From the NCBI GenBank assembly GCA_038087015.1, contig JASBNA010000117.1, positions 1 through 63,908 on the forward strand: a DNA stretch of 63,908 nt, in the 5' to 3' direction. Numbering within the stretch: the stretch's first letter is position 1; every line of letters begins with the position of its first letter. Source of the DNA: Cerrena zonata (Eukaryota; Basidiomycota; Agaricomycetes; Polyporales; Cerrenaceae). A program made the position numbers and the translations under genes. The notes below the pieces were generated by a model, which was given only the letters and a program-made list of their open reading frames with translations, was not told where the DNA came from and did not search any database. Shown here in pieces: positions 41,908-53,577 of this stretch.

Positions 41908-44900
41908 ATGAGTTTCTTGAGAAGAGAAAAGTCAAGATCGAATTTGAAATCATCGTTTGGATTCGGATTATCCAATTCCAACCCTGATTCAAATTCGAAA
42001 AAATCAAACCATGAGGATAATAGATCTCAAATTTCAATTGATAATCCTGATTCCCCTTCTCCTATAGCCCAATCTCAACTTCAATCCCCTCATCATCATT
42101 TAAACCCTCCTAATCACCAGGGATCAATCTCAAGTCAGGGTCAAAACAAATTGGCTAAGAAGGCAAGTCAATCCTCAATTGCTCCCACGATTTCTTCTTC
42201 AGTTTCCTCTATTAATTCATCAAGTAATTTTAGTCATAATAATAATTCAACTTCCTATAATAGACGGGATAGTCCTGGATTCCCCTTTAATGCAAGATAT
42301 GATGAACAGGATAATTTAATGTTTGATGATAACTCAAGTCAAAATAAATCACCAGCAACTAAAACTATATCAAATAATGATGTATCTGGTAATACATCTT
42401 CTCCAAATCATCAATATTTCCATAATAGATCAAACTTAAACCAAAACGAAGATTGTAGTCCAAGATCTTCAATCATTTCTTTAAATCGTTCTAGAAATAA
42501 TTCAGAATCAGATTTACCAAATAATAGATCTCCAAATAATAAATCAAATGATTATTATGATTACACTAATAATTTAAAAGATAATTATAAAGGTTTCCAT
42601 TCAAATAGACGTTCAAAAGGTATTAATATTCCTCCACTTTCTCACCCAATAAAACCAAAATTTAAGAAAAAAAGTGGATCTCTTTTAGGTAAATTAATTT
42701 ATTCAACTACGTCAAGAAAAGATTCGGATGCTTCCAATTATTCAAACGATTCTCAAAATCATACCTCTAATCATTTAACATCTTTCAATCCTCCCCCCAA
42801 TGTTCGTGATTTTGACCAAAATGATACCCGCAATTCAAATACTAATACCTCTAGTCGTCAGAATTCAGTTGGATCTAGTGGTAATAATTCTTCTAATATC
42901 AACCAACATAATCGTAAAAGTGTTAGCTCATCTGGTTCGGCAAATTCTGGTAAACATAAATTTCGTATTCCTTCTTTAAATCTGCATAATAATCAATCAC
43001 AAAATAATCAACAATCGGATAGACATGATACTAATCAAAGACTGGTCTCTACTGAAGGTTCTTTCAACAATGGTAAAATGTTTGATCTTGATATAAATTT
43101 AAATGAACTTCATGATATTGTTAAACCTCCCACGGATCGGTCAAATAAAAATTCAGTTACCTCTTCAGAAAACTATTCTCCAACTGATTCAAATAGTAGA
43201 TCCCATTATGGCTCAATAAGCGATTCTAATGACAAGAATTCTTCCTTTAATTCTAATAAAACTAACCAAAGATTACCTACTAGAAGATCTTTCACTTCAT
43301 TAGGTAATTTGAAAAATATGACAATGACTCCAGCTACAAAATCTTTTGATCAGAAAAATGTTGGTGTTTGGAAAGCTCCTGATAGTTGGGATGTGAAAAT
43401 AGAAAATCCAAATATAAAAAATGATGATGATTCTTTCACAGACTCAGAAGAAGCCGAAGATGATGATGGTGACCAAAAATCATTAAACTCAAATAATGAT
43501 AAAAAAGATTATTATGAGTTCAGTGGCAATAAAGTTCCCGACTCTTTGAACCTGAATGGTGATAATAGTCATCTTATTCAATCTTCAGAATTAAAAGATG
43601 ATCAACAGTCGATGTCTTCAACTTCTTCTGCTAATCTGAATAGTCGCGTTAAAGGATCCAGTAATACAAAGCCATCTTCTAATCCTGGATCAACTTCCTC
43701 TACTCCTGGATATCCTAAACCAATTGGTACAACTTCTGCCGGTGCTTCTTTCACCCCCCACAGTTCGAATAAAAGACAAAGATCTAAACATGCTGATGAT
43801 AATATTGATTTGCTGTCTACAAGAACACATTTACCAGTCTTGTATGGCTCTCGTCAACGCTCACATGTAGCTAATGCATCCAGTGATGCTGCTAGTCATT
43901 CAAAGAAGGGTCCAAATCATATTGTGAGAATTTTTAAAGAAGACAATACATTTACTACCATACTTTGTCCATTAGAAACAACGACAGCCGACTTATTAAC
44001 AATTGTACAAAGAAAATTTTTCTTAGAAAGTACTTCAAATTATCAAATCACCGTTTATATTGGTAATTGTGTTAAAGTTTTAGAACCTTTTGAAAAACCT
44101 CTTAAGATCCAAATGGGCTTGTTAATGTTAAGTGGGTACGTCGAGAAAGATAACTTAAAAATCATCGGCCGTGAAGATTTATCCTTCATTTGTAAATTTG
44201 TCGTTGAAAATATCATGTTAAGATCTTTAACTCACGAGGAAGAAACCATTTTATCAAAGGACTACGTCGATGTCAATATAAGCAGTTTAAATTTGAAAAA
44301 TATTCCAATCATCTTCCATCAACATACTTATGAAATTGAACGTCTTGTCGTTTCTGATAATCCTTCAATTTATATTCCTTTAGATTTTATACAATCTTGT
44401 AATAATTTAACAAGTATTGTTTTCGCTCACAATGGTTGTTCCAGATTCCCAACTAATTTCCTTGAAGCAAGAAAATTAACTCATCTAGATTTGGAACAGA
44501 ACTTTTTGGATGAATTACCTTCTAAATTTAGTCATTTGAAGAATTTGAGCCATTTGAAACTAAATTCGAATCAATTGTCTACATTACCTAAATCTTTTGG
44601 TAAATTAGCAAACTTAACCGTTTTGAATCTCTCCTCCAACTATTTCAATCATTATCCGGAAGCAATCAGTGAATTAAGGAATTTGAAAGATTTGGATTTA
44701 TCTTATAATGATCTCTCCGTGATTCCACCTTCTATTGGAAAATTGACCAAATTATCGAAATTGAACCTTTGCACTAATAAATTAAGTAAATCTTTACCTT
44801 CATGTTTTACAAACTTGGTTTCTTTGAAGAGATTGGATATTCGTTATAATAAGATTTCGAATGTTGATGTTTTAGGATCGTTACCAAACTTAGAAGTAAC

Positions 44901-47900
44901 TTATGCTTCTAAGAATAATATTTCTGCTTTTAGTGATAAAATGGAAAGTTTGAGATTATTACACTTTGATAGAAATCCTATAACTAATTTAGAATTTCAA
45001 AATTTATTGCCCCTTTTAACAGTTTTAGATTTATCTAAGGCCAAATTGACTTCTATTCCGGCTGAATTCATTTCTAAGATCCCTCATATTGAAAAATTAG
45101 TTTTAGATAAAAATCATTTGGTAAACTTACCTGACGAATTGGGTAATTTAAATAAGTTAACATCTTTATCACTTTTTGGTAATAACCTTCAAGTACTTCC
45201 TTCCACTATTGGTAAATTAACTTCTTTGCAATTTTTAGATTTACATTCAAATAATTTACAATTGTTACCAGATGATATTTGGAACTTGAAATCATTGTCG
45301 GTCTTAAACGTTTCTTCAAATATTTTAACTTCATTTCCAAAACCTCCGTTATCAGTGGCTAAAAGGATATCCTCCTCTGCAAACTTTAGAAGTTTGGCTA
45401 TGGAAAAGGCTAGTAGTGATGAACAATTAAGACCTTCGATCCATTCACCAAATGAAAATGACGAAGTTATAGAAAGATCTACTGAAAATATCCCTACTTT
45501 AAAGTCAGGAGAATCTCATTCTCCAGAAGGCTCGTTTTCTTTATCTGATAGCTTGTTGGTTTTAACTTTGGCAGATAATAGACTAACCGATGAATGCTTC
45601 GAGTCAATTTCTATTTTGGTTGGTTTGAAATCTCTTAATTTGTCATATAATGATATCTTAGAAATACCAGAGGGTGCCTTGAGAAGATTAACCCGATTAA
45701 CCGAATTATATCTTTCGGGTAATGAATTAACCAACTTACCAGCAGATGATATTGAAAACATCAAGGCCTTGAAATTGTTATTTTTGAATAATAACAAAAT
45801 GGTTGCATTACCGGCAGAATTAAGTAAGTTGGTCAACTTACAGCATTTAGATGTTGGGTCTAATCAGTTGAAGTATAATATTTCAAATTGGCCATACGAT
45901 TGGAATTGGCATTGGAATCAGAAACTCAGATACCTCAATTTCTCGGGTAACAAAAGATTTGAAATCAAACAAAGCCATATCAAGAATCCTGACACCGGAG
46001 AAGATTACGACAGTCTTTTAGTATTGAAGGAATTGAAAGTCCTAGGTTTAATTGATGTCACCTTAACAACTACATCAGTTCCTGATCAAAATGTTGATAT
46101 GCGTATTCGCACAACTGCTTCTGAATTAGAAACAATTGGATATGGGGTTTCAGATTCAATGGGAATGAGAGATGTCGTATCCAGTAGAGATATATTCATC
46201 CAAAAGTTCAGAGGTAACGAAAATGAAGTACTTATTTGCTCCTTTGACGGTAAATCAGGAGCCCCTCACAAAAGTCATAGGATATCTCATCTTGCTAAAA
46301 GTCTTTTGGTTCCTTCTTTTACAAATGAGTTGAACAGATTAGGTTCGAATGAAGATGTTCACGATGCTATAAGAAGAACATTCCTTACTTTGAATAAAGA
46401 AATCAATAGTATCCTTGCATCTCAAAAGACTAATAATTATACTCCACCCTCTGCTAATCCTGATTTGGCTTCCTTAAATCTTATCGATGATGCGAAAGCT
46501 GGTTGTTCTGTGGCTATCATTTATATAAAAGACAAGCGCTTATATACTGCAAATATTGGTGATATTGAAGCGCTTTTGTCGAAGAACAATGGTGATTATA
46601 CATTACTTACACAGAAACATGACCCTACTAATAGACCTGAATTCGAGAGAATCAGAGCTTCTGGTGGTTACGTTTCAGGAGATGGTGCTTTGGACGGGAT
46701 ACTACCAGTGTCTCGTGGTGTAGGTTTCTTCCAGTATTTGCCTCATACCCATTCTGGTCCTGACATCAAAGACATTGAACTAACTGCAGCTGATGATATG
46801 ATCATTTTGGCTTCAAAAGTATTCTGGGACTATGTATCCTATGACTTGGCAGTGGATATTTTGAGACAAGAAAAGGACGATCCAATGATTGCCGCCCAAA
46901 AATTGAGAGATTATGCAATTTGTTATGGTGCCACTGATAAGATTGCAGTGATGGTAATTACATTAGGACAGCAGAAGTCTAAAAAATTCGGGTCAAATTC
47001 CTTATATCATAACTTGGGTCGTGAAAACGATCTATTCACCAACAAAAAGAGAAGAGATAGAGCAATTCAGCCAGGTGACTTAGCATTAAGAAGATTGGAA
47101 GATGAAATTGAACCACCGGTTGGCGATTTGGCATTGGTTTTCACAGATATCAAGAATTCGACCTTGTTATGGGATACTTATCCAGTTGCCATGAGATCTG
47201 CGATTAAACTCCATAACACTATAATGCGCCGTCAATTAAGAATTGTCGGTGGTTATGAAGTAAAGACCGAAGGTGATGCTTTCATGGTTTCTTTCCCTTC
47301 CCCAACTGCAGCTCTTTTATGGTGTTTTAATGTTCAACATCAATTATTAACTGAAGATTGGCCAACAGAAATTTTAGAGACCGACCAGTGCTGTGAAGTC
47401 ACAGATGGAAAAGGTAATGTTATCTTCAGAGGTTTATCAGTGAGAATGGGTGTCCATTGGGGTTCTCCAGTGTGTGAACTTGATATGGTCACTAGACGTA
47501 TGGATTATTTTGGTCCAATGGTCAACAGAGCTTCAAGAGTGAGTGCAATTGCAGATGGAGGCCAAATTGCTATGAGTTCAGACTTCTGCGATGAAATAAA
47601 GAATTTATACGAGATCCATGAAAAAATTGAAGAGGTAAAACAACCATTAGCGAAGCATACCAAGGTAACGTTCTTGCGGGTGAGATCATAGAACGAGAAA
47701 TACACTCACTAGAAGAGAATGGATGTAGCTACTTCGAATTGGGAGAAAAGAAATTGAAGGGTCTTGAAACTCCAGAGCTTGTTACTTTAGTTTTTCCCAA
47801 GAAATTAGAAGTTAGATTCGAAATTTTCCAGCAACGTTTGTCTAAGGATGAAGACATCGGATCTGCTACTCGAGTGGTAGGTGCGTTACCTGTACAAAGT

Positions 47901-48275
47901 ATCTACGGTTTGAGAACTGTTTCCTTGAAATTGGAAAATCTCTGTTCATCAATGAGCGGTGGTTACCACGTTAATGAAGGCTTTCAAAAAAATTCATCAG
48001 GTATTATTTCTGAAAAAATCAACACTGACTTTAAAGAGTCAGATCTTATTAGTCTCTTCAACCATATTGTCACAAGAATTGAAAATTGTGTTGTCATACT
48101 CGAGCTTAGACAAAGATTGAATGAAGCCAATGGCCACAAGGGAAAAATCGACTTTGTGGGTACGAAGAATATCATGGCTGTCTTACAGGAATTTAGCAAT
48201 ATCATGGCTGAAAATGCTAGTTTAAAGGCTGCAATGGAGTCTCGTAAACAATCTGGTTATGTTGAAGAACTCTAG
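41908..48275 (+). CDS. CYR1: Adenylate cyclase Cyr1/Cdc35, one frameshift before the C-terminal tail
   Basis: Makes cAMP for PKA under Ras control. Ordered parts: Ser/Asn-rich N-terminus (1-660); Ras-association domain (about 668-760, starting HIVRIFKEDNTF); about twenty leucine-rich repeats (about 790-1360); PP2C-like domain (about 1415-1685); class III cyclase domain (from about 1735, LVFTDIKNSTLLWDTYP and EVKTEGDAFMVSF with the two metal-binding Asp). The frame stops at 47691, but coding continues in another frame to 48275 with AGEIIEREIHSLEENGCSYF and a helical tail, which in yeast binds Srv2/CAP. One missing base near 47648 (CCATTA/GCGAAG) reconciles both. The whole protein would be about 2122 residues. 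Confidence 0.95.
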
Positions 48276-48824
48276 TTAAACTTTAAGACATCAAAAATTT
48301 ATCTTCGAGTGAAAAACAGAAGAGCAAAAAAATAAAATAAAATAACAATAAAATAATCGAAACATAAACTACATTATATACGTAGGTATACATATATATT
48401 TAATTCTTTTACGGTTCATAATTTAATTTATTCTTATGATTTCTTGGTGTTATTATAGCTTACGAGTAGAGAACTTTTGATTTGATTCCTTTCGGTTGTG
48501 GTCCCGCACGCTCAATTTAAATTTCTTACAGCGAAACAATTGAGTTTCAGTTTTGCTCGTATTGTTTGAGCCAGATCGAAACTGATGAATATTTTCATTT
48601 GATTGACATTTTACTTCTCTTCACTCAATTCTTTATTCACTCTTCAATTAGTACCCTTGGCTGGGGGATAGTATCCAGGTACAATCTCTGACATTAATTA
48701 ATTTTACTGAATTGAAAATTATTCTAGCGATAACGAGAGAAAGATTAGGAGCAAATTTGTCTTACAGGATCCATTTGAATCCAGATCGAAGTAACTAGTT
48801 TGACAGAAACAAGGAATAGTAGCC
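48276..48824. other. Intergenic region CYR1 / ChAP gene
   Basis: 549 bp, the promoter of the downstream gene. A/T-rich with no open frame or RNA gene recognised. Confidence 0.5.
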
Positions 48825-51620
48825 ATGAGTGATGTGGCAAAAAGATATGTGGGCCATCAACTGCCCTCTTCGCTTCCTTTCCAACTTTCCCCATACTTAT
48901 CGTCATCATCGTTCACATCATTACCATTAACAGAAGATTCTAACAACAGAGTGCCATTACATTTTACTGTTCCATGGATTCGTGAGTTAAATTTCGGACA
49001 ATCCATTGCAATTAGATCCAAAGCAAATGACTCTATTGGCTTGGATCTCGCGAATAATGGGTCTCCGGACTTAATACACTGGGGAAAATATTATGGTAAC
49101 AGATCATCACTTTACTTGAACAATGATTTCGATTTTGCAAGCCTGTCCAAAGAAGGTAACCGGAAAGATGATGATGGATATATTGGTTTCTATCATTATG
49201 CCAATGGTATATCATTATATTCGAGAGAAGACTCAGTCGAACAATATATAGCCCAAGTGGTCGGTCTTGTCAAGAAAGAAGATGGTTACCATTGGAAAAA
49301 AGACATAAGTGGTGAAAACTGGGGAAATTTCAAAAGAGAAATGATTGTTACTTACTGTTGTTATAATATATTCAATAAGTCCGACTTTAGAGCTAAGTTC
49401 ATCATACACACTTCAAGACCTCAGGCAAAATATCCAGTAACCATTGATCGTTCATACACAATTACCCCGAACACGAATGACTTAAAGAATAGAAAAACAC
49501 ATGCTTTCAATGCTAATAGTATCAAACAATTATCAGTAACTTATTGGGAAGAATTGAACGCTTCATCTTTGATTAGGTTGTTTGCTCAGTTAGATAATCC
49601 AGGTTCACAATTGACTGGGTTGGTAAGTTTTGCAAGTTTTACAAATTCACAGAATTATATTATACCAGCAATTAAGAGCTTGGTTAAGTTCTTACCAAGG
49701 GGCCAATTAACCGAGATGAGACAATGTCATGGTGTTCCAACGGGCTCTGGAAGTCAAAGTGAAGGATCTAAAAAAATCAATTATTATAGAAATACTTTAA
49801 TAGATGCATTACTCAGATTGGTCGAATTGGATATAAGCGGAAAGACTTGTGATGTTGCCATCAATGAAATTAGACGAAGATACTACATTGGAGAAACTGG
49901 AGAGTGGGACATTGTGATTTTAAGATTACTCAAGGCCCACATAGGTGAAAACAAAGAACAAGAATATCTTAATTTAATTCATCGACATTTACTGTCACAA
50001 GTAATCACAACTCAACTGGCAATAATTCTAATCGAGCAGATAAAATTTTTAATCTCGAAACAAAGTTACGACTTAGCATTAAAAATATCGGAAAAATGTG
50101 TTCGTATTTTACCTCTTGACTTTGACTCTTGGTATTATTTAGCCCTCTGCTCGATCTTGACAAGAAATTTCGAAAAAGCTTTGGTTGTTATGAATAAATT
50201 GCCAGTTGTTACCTTGAATAAACAGAGAAATAGTGACATAGAGCTAGTTTGTGGGATCAAAGATGTTTATATATCGACATTTGCAACAAGATTATCCGCA
50301 AATAATTCAGAAGTGATCTCAGAGAAAACATTTGATTCATATTTTCCATTACCGATAGTTCACGAGGATTGTTACTCAAATTTTAAATCCAATTCAACAA
50401 CATCTTTACATAAAGTTCCATCACAGAGTAATCAGAAACTGAATGATCATTTAGTCGAAGAAGGATCAATAAAGAGATTATGGCATGACTTGTTTATTTT
50501 CAATCCACATCTCAGACATCCTTTCACTGGTAACCAGTTTTATCATTCTCCTTTGATGTCTGCATCTACTGCTGAACTTTCATCAGTGGACCCAAGTTTA
50601 ATAAAGGCTGGTGGACCTAATGCTTCAAAGAGTCATCTTGCTGCTCAATCTGCTGGTACTCCTACATCGTCCATTCTCGACTTTGATCGAACTTCAACAT
50701 GGGGTAGATGTTATGACTTATTGTCATTGTTTGTTGCAATTATTGGATGGGACAACTTGGTTAGTATCAAAGAACGGACATTCCAATCAAGAGTTTATAG
50801 CTCAACTGAGAGTGTTAATCAAAAAGAATTCATCGTTAATCATAACCAAGAAGATAGTCATGGGTTTATTCAATGTGAAACATGGCTCGAGCAATTATTT
50901 TTGGTTATATATGAAGATTTGAGATTACTCATGACAAAAAGTAATTTGTTCAGAGAAGATCAGCAACATAGTGCTTTAGAGTGGGAAATGATGGGATTAC
51001 TTGGTTGGTCCGCAAAGTATAAGTTGAAAGAGTCAATTAGCTCAATTATGACCAGTGTTATGGGTGTTGCCGCTGAGGGTGGATTTGATTACTTTGGTAC
51101 AATAAAGTTACTTGAAATTTATGATGAATTCGTCTTGAGTGATACCAATGAGTCGAATATTGATTTATTCAGTGATGATTATGAAAATAAAACGTTCAGT
51201 AACAAAATAATATTGAGGGCATTATCACCAAGTTTGTATTTGGAATTTTCAAAATCTTTAGCTGAAGAGTATTTAACGTTGGATTTCATTTTATTCAATT
51301 TGATGAGATTAATCAGTTGGAATTTACGATGGTATCAGTATACACCAAATTATCTTGTTGTTAAAGTTCTTACCAAACTATGTGTGAAATATGATCTGAT
51401 ATTTGTAAGAGGAAAGTTTAGAGTTGTTTATGAACAAAATAAGAAAAACAGTGTTTTAACATCAAAACCAAAAGTGAATAAATTTTCACTTGGATATTTA
51501 TTTAGCAGTCCGAAGGAAAAACCTACAAAAGTGTATGAGTTTACAGATGGTGATACAATTATTGATTATACCGAAAAATTAATCTCATGGATCGATGAAT
51601 TAAGAGAGACTAATGTTTAA
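48825..51620 (+). CDS. Exomer cargo adaptor of the ChAPs family (Bch1/Bud7/Chs6/Bch2)
   Basis: 931 residues, longer than the S. cerevisiae members (about 725-765). The N-terminal blocks VPLHFTVPWIRELNFGQSIA, then DLIHWGKYYGNRSSLYLNN and EMIVTYCCYNIFNKSDFRAK, belong to the ChAPs family. A TPR-like stretch follows at about 340-480 (SWYYLALCSILTRNFEKALV). RLWHDLFIFNPHLRHPFTGN (about 549-568) and the C-terminal YLEFSKSLAEEYLTLDFILF are also typical. ChAPs with Chs5 form exomer at the trans-Golgi and carry Chs3 and other proteins to the surface. I cannot choose between BCH1 and BUD7, so no symbol. Confidence 0.87.
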   Translation: MSDVAKRYVGHQLPSSLPFQLSPYLSSSSFTSLPLTEDSNNRVPLHFTVPWIRELNFGQSIAIRSKANDSIGLDLANNGSPDLIHWGKYYGNRSSLYLNNDFDFASLSKEGNRKDDDGYIGFYHYANGISLYSREDSVEQYIAQVVGLVKKEDGYHWKKDISGENWGNFKREMIVTYCCYNIFNKSDFRAKFIIHTSRPQAKYPVTIDRSYTITPNTNDLKNRKTHAFNANSIKQLSVTYWEELNASSLIRLFAQLDNPGSQLTGLVSFASFTNSQNYIIPAIKSLVKFLPRGQLTEMRQCHGVPTGSGSQSEGSKKINYYRNTLIDALLRLVELDISGKTCDVAINEIRRRYYIGETGEWDIVILRLLKAHIGENKEQEYLNLIHRHLLSQVITTQLAIILIEQIKFLISKQSYDLALKISEKCVRILPLDFDSWYYLALCSILTRNFEKALVVMNKLPVVTLNKQRNSDIELVCGIKDVYISTFATRLSANNSEVISEKTFDSYFPLPIVHEDCYSNFKSNSTTSLHKVPSQSNQKLNDHLVEEGSIKRLWHDLFIFNPHLRHPFTGNQFYHSPLMSASTAELSSVDPSLIKAGGPNASKSHLAAQSAGTPTSSILDFDRTSTWGRCYDLLSLFVAIIGWDNLVSIKERTFQSRVYSSTESVNQKEFIVNHNQEDSHGFIQCETWLEQLFLVIYEDLRLLMTKSNLFREDQQHSALEWEMMGLLGWSAKYKLKESISSIMTSVMGVAAEGGFDYFGTIKLLEIYDEFVLSDTNESNIDLFSDDYENKTFSNKIILRALSPSLYLEFSKSLAEEYLTLDFILFNLMRLISWNLRWYQYTPNYLVVKVLTKLCVKYDLIFVRGKFRVVYEQNKKNSVLTSKPKVNKFSLGYLFSSPKEKPTKVYEFTDGDTIIDYTEKLISWIDELRETNV

Positions 51621-51679
51621 TAGAATCAAGTTAGTACATATAGAAAATTAAGAAATAGCATACTGAAATTTTTTCGTAT

Positions 51680-52363
51680 TTATTGGGATTTCTTTTCGTT
51701 AGAATTAGTAGAAATTTTACCTAAGACCTTTTTTCTTTGTTTAATCATATAGGTATACAAGGTATAGAAACCTGGAGCGTATGTTGCAATGGTGGCAATC
51801 AAAAAGTAGTAATACCAAGAACCAATGGAGTTTTTAGCTTCATCTAAAGATAAATAAATCATGGCAATTTCACTTGAAACCCCAGTTGGATATAACACCC
51901 AGAAAGTTGAGTAACGTAACCAGGTTAAGAAATAAGGAACACCATTAGGATTACTCAAGTTGGAAGCATAGTAAGAATATCTTATAATCTCAGTGATCGA
52001 CCAAGACAAGGTAAGAGTGATATAACACCAATGATAGTTAGCAGGAGAATTTGGTAATAATTGCATAATCCCAAGAACAAGTAGTAAACGAGAAAAAACT
52101 TGAGCAGTGGTAGTGACGATAGGCGACTTAACGATTCCAAGAGCAGAATTGAAAATCTCAACTACGGCAAAGCATTGGATAACAGTTAAAATCAAGTTTG
52201 TTTTATTGAAAAGAATAGGTTGACCTTCAAGAGAGCCCAAAAACACCGTATTGAAGAGAACAATTGACCAAAATGAGGAAGAGATCGAGTTATAAGCGAT
52301 AAGCCATTTGTTAGGCTCAGCTGGTGCCTTGGTTTCTCCTGATTGTTTACCTGTAGAAGACAT
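51680..52363 (-). CDS. PHS1: 3-hydroxyacyl-CoA dehydratase Phs1 (very-long-chain fatty acid elongation)
   Basis: 227 residues from ATG at 52363 (upstream codons lead only to TTG). Six hydrophobic segments, as in Phs1. VQVFSRLLLVLGI-like and WLRYSTFWVLYPTGVSSE blocks are present; the Tyr of YPTGVSSE and its Glu seven residues on match the catalytic pair of yeast Phs1 (Tyr149, Glu156). C-terminal YMIKQRKKVLGK is the usual cytosolic ER-retention-type tail. It performs the third step of the ER elongation cycle. A second gene of the family lies 180 bp upstream in the same orientation. This copy is taken as the main PHS1 for its position and typical tail, but that is a weak argument. Confidence 0.87.
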   Translation of the reverse strand: MSSTGKQSGETKAPAEPNKWLIAYNSISSSFWSIVLFNTVFLGSLEGQPILFNKTNLILTVIQCFAVVEIFNSALGIVKSPIVTTTAQVFSRLLLVLGIMQLLPNSPANYHWCYITLTLSWSITEIIRYSYYASNLSNPNGVPYFLTWLRYSTFWVLYPTGVSSEIAMIYLSLDEAKNSIGSWYYYFLIATIATYAPGFYTLYTYMIKQRKKVLGKISTNSNEKKSQ

Positions 52364-52543
52364 ATTGTAATGAGATGAAGGATGGGAAGACAAGTCGGTG
52401 TTTTCGAGAATTCTTAAACATCACCAAAAAACTACATTGAAAAAAAAAAAAAAAAAAAGCTAGAGACACGCCTAATACAGAATTTGAAGAATTTCAATAT
52501 TATTCATAAGAGTCATTGAGCTAGACTAATTGAACGGTGGTAC

Positions 52544-53236
52544 TCAAGCCAGTTTTCTAAACTTCAATTGCCTAGTTAAAACCTTACCTCTTTGCTTGAT
52601 CATGTAAGCATATAAAGTGACAAACCCAGGGACGTACAGAAACAACCCAAAGACAAGAAAGCAGTAGTACGGTGACCATTTGGGCAACACTTGTAAGCTC
52701 TGGTACACAATAGTGGACTCACTAAGAAGCCCAGCTGGATAAAGAAGGAAGAAAGCAGAGTATCTTATCCAGATCAAAGCATAAGGAATATTATCCGGGT
52801 ATACCAACTTGATAAGGTAGAAACCGTATCTGATGATTTCGGAAAAGCACCATGCGATAGACATTGTTATGTATGCAGCAAAATTGAAATTACCAGGAGA
52901 GTTAGGTAAAGTATACGAAATACCGTGGGTTAATAATAAGCGGGCAGCAAATTGAAGTAAAACTGTACCGACGGGAGAGGGCACAACACCAGTGATTGCA
53001 TGGATGATTTCAAAACAAGCATTGGCCAATTGGATATCCACCAAGAGTTTATGGGGGTAGCTAGAGAATTGGTGACTGACGTAGATATTCGATTGGTATT
53101 GATCTGGAGTGTCTGGATCCAAGTACAGTTGTAGGTCGTTTAGCGTCGAATAGAGAATTACCGACCACGCCAATGCAGCGATGGCATTGTACACCGAGAG
53201 GTAGACCTCTTTCAGGGTCTTCGAGCGTGCTGTCAT
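52544..53236 (-). CDS. Second Phs1-family 3-hydroxyacyl-CoA dehydratase (PTPLA type)
   Basis: 230 residues. It starts MTARSKTLKEVYLSVYNAIA and shares the family plan of six membrane segments. The catalytic pair is kept in LLYPAGLLSE (Tyr, and Glu seven residues later) after WIRYSAFF, and the end YAYMIKQRGKVLTRQ parallels the neighbour's YTYMIKQRKKVLGK. The two are clearly diverged along the rest, so the duplication is not recent. S. cerevisiae has a single, essential PHS1. The two copies may split chain-length range or expression; this cannot be told from sequence. Confidence 0.85.
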   Translation of the reverse strand: MTARSKTLKEVYLSVYNAIAALAWSVILYSTLNDLQLYLDPDTPDQYQSNIYVSHQFSSYPHKLLVDIQLANACFEIIHAITGVVPSPVGTVLLQFAARLLLTHGISYTLPNSPGNFNFAAYITMSIAWCFSEIIRYGFYLIKLVYPDNIPYALIWIRYSAFFLLYPAGLLSESTIVYQSLQVLPKWSPYYCFLVFGLFLYVPGFVTLYAYMIKQRGKVLTRQLKFRKLA

Positions 53237-53577
53237 TGAAGAATACTTGAATCAAGTTGAATTAGGTCGAATCAACTTGGCTTGAGATTTGAGCTCCGGG
53301 GAAAAAGCTCCGTACCGCTGAGAGAAAAAAGGTTTCGGGTCTCGGAGTTTATTCGCAAGGAGCACAGTGATTGCAAATGCATAATCTCCTTCACAAAACG
53401 AGTATTCGTTTACAACATTATGGACAATAAACTGTCATTAGAATCGTGAATAAATGAATATATAGTAGAAATGAAACAAACAAAGTATATAAGAAGGCAC
53501 AACCGAAAGGTGTTGCAGAAGAATTGAATTCAGGGCAAAAAAAAAAGTAAACTAAAATAAAATAACAACAGTGAAAA
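53237..53577. other. Divergent spacer upstream of the second PHS1-family gene
   Basis: 341 bp with CTCCGTAC near 53308 and an A10 run near 53538-53546. No gene recognised. Confidence 0.45.

Noticed and set aside
47739..48275. Separate 178-codon gene after CYR1
   Set aside because: Its sequence is the C-terminal part of fungal adenylate cyclase and coding continues upstream of its start without an ATG, so it belongs to CYR1.
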